Below, one piece after another: positions 63,952 through 64,000 of a DNA stretch of 64,000 nt. The notes below the pieces were generated by a model. That model had not been told where the DNA came from and ran no database searches. It saw nothing but the letters and a program-made list of their open reading frames with translations. Where the stretch lies: NCBI RefSeq assembly GCF_023983475.1, contig NZ_CP092713.1, positions 930,001 to 994,000 of the forward strand, given 5' to 3'. The DNA comes from Aliivibrio fischeri ATCC 7744 = JCM 18803 = DSM 507. GTDB taxonomy: Bacteria > Pseudomonadota > Gammaproteobacteria > Enterobacterales > Vibrionaceae. The stretch's first letter is position 1. Each line of letters starts with the position of its first letter. The translations under genes were made by a program, and so were the position numbers.

Positions 63952-64000
63952 GTTGCTAAAATGTTAAATTACAGCTAAGTGCCAAATAATACCATCTCTC

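Noticed and set aside
1-64000. tRNA, rRNA, replication origin or prophage genes
   Set aside because: No cloverleaf, rRNA segment, dnaA-box cluster or phage structural gene was seen on reading either strand.

Overview
The window looks like Aliivibrio (Vibrio) fischeri or a very close relative. It is AT-rich and carries vibrio-type genes. The 218-residue flavin reductase at 4575-5231 matches, from memory, the V. fischeri bioluminescence-linked FRase I.

The first ~28 kb is ordinary chromosome. It holds purine salvage (gsk start, guaC), a hexapeptide acetyltransferase, a diguanylate cyclase, FRase I, a very large lipoprotein zincin paired with a small outer-membrane barrel, an HTH regulator, an LpxL-type acyltransferase, transketolase and transaldolase. 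A tightly overlapping six-gene moxR/DUF58/DUF4381/batA/batB-C/batD operon follows on the minus strand. After it come a chemoreceptor, a DUF445 protein, a hotdog thioesterase, an HDOD protein and a short membrane protein missed by length cut-offs.

From 28 kb to the right edge the window is a chromosomal (sedentary) integron. The integrase gene intIA (28073-29101, minus strand) and an attI region (recombination point about 29346) are followed by 41 complete gene cassettes and one partial cassette. Each complete cassette ends in an attC site (41 sites, 104-124 bp). Every cassette's first 7-14 bases are complementary to the left end of its own attC, so the boundaries are self-consistent and no cassette looks fused. 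Almost all genes point away from the integrase; the exception is a parDE pair.

The cassette cargo leans towards conflict, defence and stress. It includes toxin-antitoxin modules (Phd/RelE, ParDE, and a twice-present DUF4160/DUF2442-HTH pair), an ADP-ribosyltransferase-like pair, a NACHT STAND NTPase with a membrane partner, two HEPN-type proteins, FRG, DUF3800, HNH and TOPRIM-like proteins, and a pentapeptide-like channel protein. There are also GNAT acetyltransferases, LysE, cupin and VOC proteins and several orphan membrane proteins.

Three things stand out. First, eight ORF-less cassettes of nearly fixed length (453-459 bp between attC sites) in two related classes share conserved hairpins, one with a compensatory base change, and look like candidate structured RNAs or terminator cassettes. 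Second, two paralogous two-gene cassettes (52635-53403 and 56348-57164) pair a small cytoplasmic protein ending in KFWECVY with a secreted protein, and the KFWECVY codons also supply the ribosome-binding site of the second gene. Third, the NACHT-plus-membrane-protein cassette (37524-39928) is a candidate defence system. Whole-cassette duplications show recent cassette mobility.
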